IMG/VR virus record: IMGVR_UViG_3300009129_001143
Span: 1-58,119 of that record
Reading direction: 5' to 3' (one strand)
Length of the DNA stretch: 58,119 nucleotides
From: a virus
Shown here: positions 56,013 to 58,119 of the stretch, in pieces
How positions within the stretch are numbered: position 1 is the first letter of the stretch
Layout: every line of letters begins with the position of its first letter
The notes under the pieces: generated by a model
Seen by the model: the letters and a program-made list of their open reading frames with translations, nothing else
Databases searched by the model: none
Told to the model about the DNA's origin: nothing
Translations under genes and position numbers: made by a program

Positions 56013-56675
56013 ATGGTAAATTTAATAGGGATAACTAAGCCTTCTGCATATACGGATTGTCATACTGCTGGAGAGCTGGTTGCATTTGCGGCAAGAGTAA
56101 GCAATCCTGCTAATCAGAGCAATACTAAAACAGCTCCTAAATTGCTAAAATATTTAATTAAAGAAAATCACTGGTCACCATTTGAGATGGTTCATATCGT
56201 TATGGAAATTAACACTACTAGAGACATCTCTAGGCAAATCTTAAGACATAGGTCGTTTGCATTCCAAGAGTTTTCTCAAAGATATGCAGTTAGTAATGAA
56301 TTTGTTGGATACCCAGGTAGAGAAGCTAGAATACAGCATCCAAAGAATAGGCAACTATCTATGGTTTTTGACGATACCGAAAAACAGAATGAAGCTCAAA
56401 GAATTTTTTCTGGGCTGCAGGGCGATGTTTTAAATAAAGCAAAAGATGCTTATGAAATGGCTCTTAATAAAGGTATAGCTAAAGAACAGGCTAGAGCTTT
56501 GTTGCCTGAAGGTTTAACTAATACTACTTTATATATGGCGGGCAGTTTAAGATCATGGATTCATTACTGTCAATTGAGAATGGGTAATGGAACCCAAAAG
56601 GAACACGCTGAAATAGCGGAAAAATGCTGGGATATTTTAGGAACACACTTTCCTGAAATAGTTGCAGCAGTTTAA
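56013..56675 (+). CDS. thyX: flavin-dependent thymidylate synthase (ThyX)
   Basis: The 220-residue protein shows the ThyX motif RHRSFAFQEFSQRY (78-91, pattern RHRxxSxxExSxRY), HWSPFEM before it, and GSLRSWIHYCQLR later. It makes dTMP from dUMP with methylenetetrahydrofolate and FAD. Start has AAGGAAA. Together with the ribonucleotide reductase and MazG gene it supports nucleotide supply. Assignment is firm. Confidence 0.95.
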   Translation: MVNLIGITKPSAYTDCHTAGELVAFAARVSNPANQSNTKTAPKLLKYLIKENHWSPFEMVHIVMEINTTRDISRQILRHRSFAFQEFSQRYAVSNEFVGYPGREARIQHPKNRQLSMVFDDTEKQNEAQRIFSGLQGDVLNKAKDAYEMALNKGIAKEQARALLPEGLTNTTLYMAGSLRSWIHYCQLRMGNGTQKEHAEIAEKCWDILGTHFPEIVAAV

Positions 56676-56683
56676 GGATAAAA

Positions 56684-56803
56684 ATGAAAAAAATTAGAAA
56701 CATAGCTCTAACACTACTTGTGTTAGGTATTATAGGATACTCTACCTATCAAGGAGCAATGTATGAAATACAACATAATTTATATGGGATACACGGAATA
56801 TGA
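56684..56803 (+). CDS. small membrane protein (39 aa)
   Basis: ATG at 56684, preceded by AAGGA, opens 39 residues: MKKIRNIALTLLVLGIIGYS, TYQGAMYEIQHNL and YGIHGI. It has one transmembrane or signal-like helix. The stop overlaps the start of the MazG gene (ATGA at 56800-56803). Function unknown. Confidence 0.6.
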   Translation: MKKIRNIALTLLVLGIIGYSTYQGAMYEIQHNLYGIHGI

Positions 56804-57240
56804 TAAATTTAAAACAGTATCAAGAGTTTGTTACTAGCACTACAAGTAAGGAATCAAGATTTTACACTGATTTTGACACTTCTTTGAGAAAGAATCATGT
56901 ATGGGATGCGGCAGCATACGAAGAGGCTGGAGGAGATACCGATTTGGGGTTTGTAGCCCCGCTATTGATTACAGCAGGTATAGGACTTTCCAGCGAAACA
57001 GGTGAATTTAACGAACTCATTAAAAAAGTTATCTTTCAAGGTAAACCGTATGATGAAAAGGTTAGATTTCATATGAAAAGAGAGTTAGGAGACATAATGT
57101 GGTATCTTGCTAACGCATGTACTGCGTTAGGATATGATTTAGAAGAGATAGTAGAAGAGAATATAAATAAGCTAGAAGCACGGTATCCTAACGGATTTGA
57201 AGTGTTTAGAAGCGAGAACAGGGCTGAAGGGGATCTTTAG
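56800..57240 (+). CDS. MazG-like nucleotide pyrophosphohydrolase
   Basis: The 146-residue protein has the MazG-type helical metal site: SSETGEFNELIKKVIFQGK and KRELGDIMWYLANACTALGY with conserved Glu/Asp residues. It hydrolyses NTPs to NMPs or acts on alarmone-type nucleotides. MazG is common in marine phages. It overlaps the preceding small gene by 4 bases and is 18 bases from the next. Confidence 0.87.
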   Translation: MINLKQYQEFVTSTTSKESRFYTDFDTSLRKNHVWDAAAYEEAGGDTDLGFVAPLLITAGIGLSSETGEFNELIKKVIFQGKPYDEKVRFHMKRELGDIMWYLANACTALGYDLEEIVEENINKLEARYPNGFEVFRSENRAEGDL

Positions 57241-57258
57241 TACCTGTATGGGAGAAAA

Positions 57259-57498
57259 ATGGAAGAGCTATTGAAGGCTTTGTCTATAGGGATAATACAT
57301 ATACGGTTTGTTAGTGTTAATTCTGGCAAGGAAATCGAAATACCAGCTACACTACAACACATAGGAATAAAACAACAACATACATCTGACAAAATAGCAG
57401 TCTATAGAGTAGATACTAAAACTTATGAAGATATAGTAGTTTCTAGTATTATTGATTGGGCCCCTACTTTAGTCACTAAATGGAGAGAATATGGGTAG
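57259..57498 (+). CDS. SH3-barrel-like small phage protein (79 aa)
   Basis: The product [20 protein letters not shown] continues with [16 protein letters not shown] and [20 protein letters not shown], which follows the pattern of small phage SH3-fold proteins (VxF-x-DG-x-R-x-TL..VxD-x-x-W). It overlaps the isocitrate lyase gene by 8 bases. Function unknown; the fold is inferred. Confidence 0.6.
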   Translation: MEELLKALSIGIIHIRFVSVNSGKEIEIPATLQHIGIKQQHTSDKIAVYRVDTKTYEDIVVSSIIDWAPTLVTKWREYG

Positions 57499-58119
57499 TA
57501 AAAGAAGCTACCCTCTTAGCTTAGCTAATAAGTTGAGAGGTTCAAAAATAATTAGTCACTCTATGGCCACTATGGGGGCCAGAAAGCTACGAATGTACCT
57601 AGAAGAAGATGAGTATGTTAATACTTTTGGGGCATATAACGGACAACAAGCAGTTCAGCATGTAAAGGCAGGACTCAAGGCTATTTACTTGTCTGGTTGG
57701 CAAGTAGCTGCGGCTGCAAATACAGACATGGAGGTCTATCCAGACCAGAGTTTATACTCTGTAAGTTCCGTGCCTAATGTAGTTAGGAATATTAACAATG
57801 CCTTTCGCAGACAAGATCAGATTGAGTTCCTTAAAGGAAACATGCACGGCTTTCCATTCGCTCCTATTGTAGCAGATGCAGAAGCTGGGTTTGGTGGAGT
57901 TCTTAACTCATATGAGTTAGCAAGACACTTAATTGAGGCAGGGGCGGCTGGGGTTCATTTTGAAGATCAACTTGCTTCAGAGAAGAAGTGTGGGCATTTA
58001 GGAGGTAAGGTACTTATACCAACCTCTCAAGCAATCAGAAATCTAAATGCTGCGAGGTTAGCATCTGATGTAGCTTATACTAATACTGTAATTATTGCTC
58101 GAACTGATGCGGAATCTGC
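57491..58119 (+). CDS. aceA: isocitrate lyase (AceA), 3' end cut by window
   Basis: ATG at 57491 opens a frame through the right edge; 209 residues are visible. It has the isocitrate lyase motif order: LSGWQVAA (68-75), [12 protein letters not shown] (80-91), [11 protein letters not shown] (101-111), [12 protein letters not shown] (125-136), VHFEDQLAS (155-163) and the catalytic KKCGH (165-169), Cys167 matching E. coli Cys195. The N-terminus is ~20 residues shorter than in E. coli. It would split isocitrate into glyoxylate and succinate (glyoxylate shunt). Start overlaps the previous gene, so it is in the phage unit. Confidence 0.92.
   Translation, partial: MGSKRSYPLSLANKLRGSKIISHSMATMGARKLRMYLEEDEYVNTFGAYNGQQAVQHVKAGLKAIYLSGWQVAAAANTDMEVYPDQSLYSVSSVPNVVRNINNAFRRQDQIEFLKGNMHGFPFAPIVADAEAGFGGVLNSYELARHLIEAGAAGVHFEDQLASEKKCGHLGGKVLIPTSQAIRNLNAARLASDVAYTNTVIIARTDAES

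Noticed and set aside
57491-58119. Bacterial chromosome flank or prophage boundary at the isocitrate lyase
   Set aside because: Same strand, 8-base overlap with a small phage-type gene, similar AT-rich codon use and no integrase or attachment site.

Overview
This window is part of the genome of a tailed bacteriophage, most likely marine and virulent. The evidence is dense AT-rich coding with ATGA/TAATG junctions, a tail-fibre module, a full phage replication set (family A DNA polymerase, primase, DnaB-type helicase, SSB, SbcCD, flap exonuclease, split NAD+ ligase), a lysis cassette and many auxiliary metabolic genes. No integrase, repressor or tRNA was seen. Terminase, portal and capsid genes must lie outside the window. 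The host is not identified. A TorF-type outer membrane protein, a GTA-type 3TM holin and sigma70-type promoters point to a proteobacterium.

Layout: 1-21,336 (+) is a tail-fibre/adhesin region. It holds a collagen-like protein cut by the window edge, a 2-oxoglutarate oxygenase, two paralogous BppU-like proteins, several beta-rich fibres, a 2829-residue giant fibre and a BspA-like repeat adhesin. 21,417-36,314 (-) carries NrdB, NrdA, FEN, a PD-(D/E)XK nuclease, SbcC, SbcD, SSB, an SF2 helicase, a TorF-like porin, PolA, primase and the replicative helicase. 36,398-42,206 (-) carries HTH proteins, the two ligase halves, a PC4-like protein and small genes. 42,203-48,150 (-) carries PurM, asparagine synthase, a compact C5-methyltransferase, a large unknown protein, glutaredoxin and a cupin. 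48,165-54,281 (-) is a nine-gene glycan cluster. 54,278-55,781 (-) holds lysis genes and Hsp20. 55,957-58,119 (+) holds ThyX, MazG, an SH3-like small protein and the start of an isocitrate lyase.

Eight promoters share a TTGACA (one TTGACT), exactly 17 bp, TATAAT architecture with an A-rich TTC upstream of the -35. They split the window into transcription units. Several show that the longest-ORF start is wrong, most clearly for both ligase halves and for the gene ending at 28798.

Functionally, RNR, ThyX, MazG, PurM and glutaredoxin supply DNA precursors. The glycan cluster may remodel host or virion glycans. The Hsp20, asparagine synthase, TorF porin and isocitrate lyase look like host-takeover or auxiliary metabolic genes. 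The most unusual items are the isocitrate lyase, the glycan cluster, the collagen-like/oxygenase pair, the TorF porin and the 487-residue unknown protein at 45822-47285. Eight small genes below usual size cut-offs were found by reading gaps (5744, 8542, 21326, 42045, 45646, 47566, 55264 and 56684; coordinates are left ends). All functional calls rest on motif recognition by eye, with no database search.
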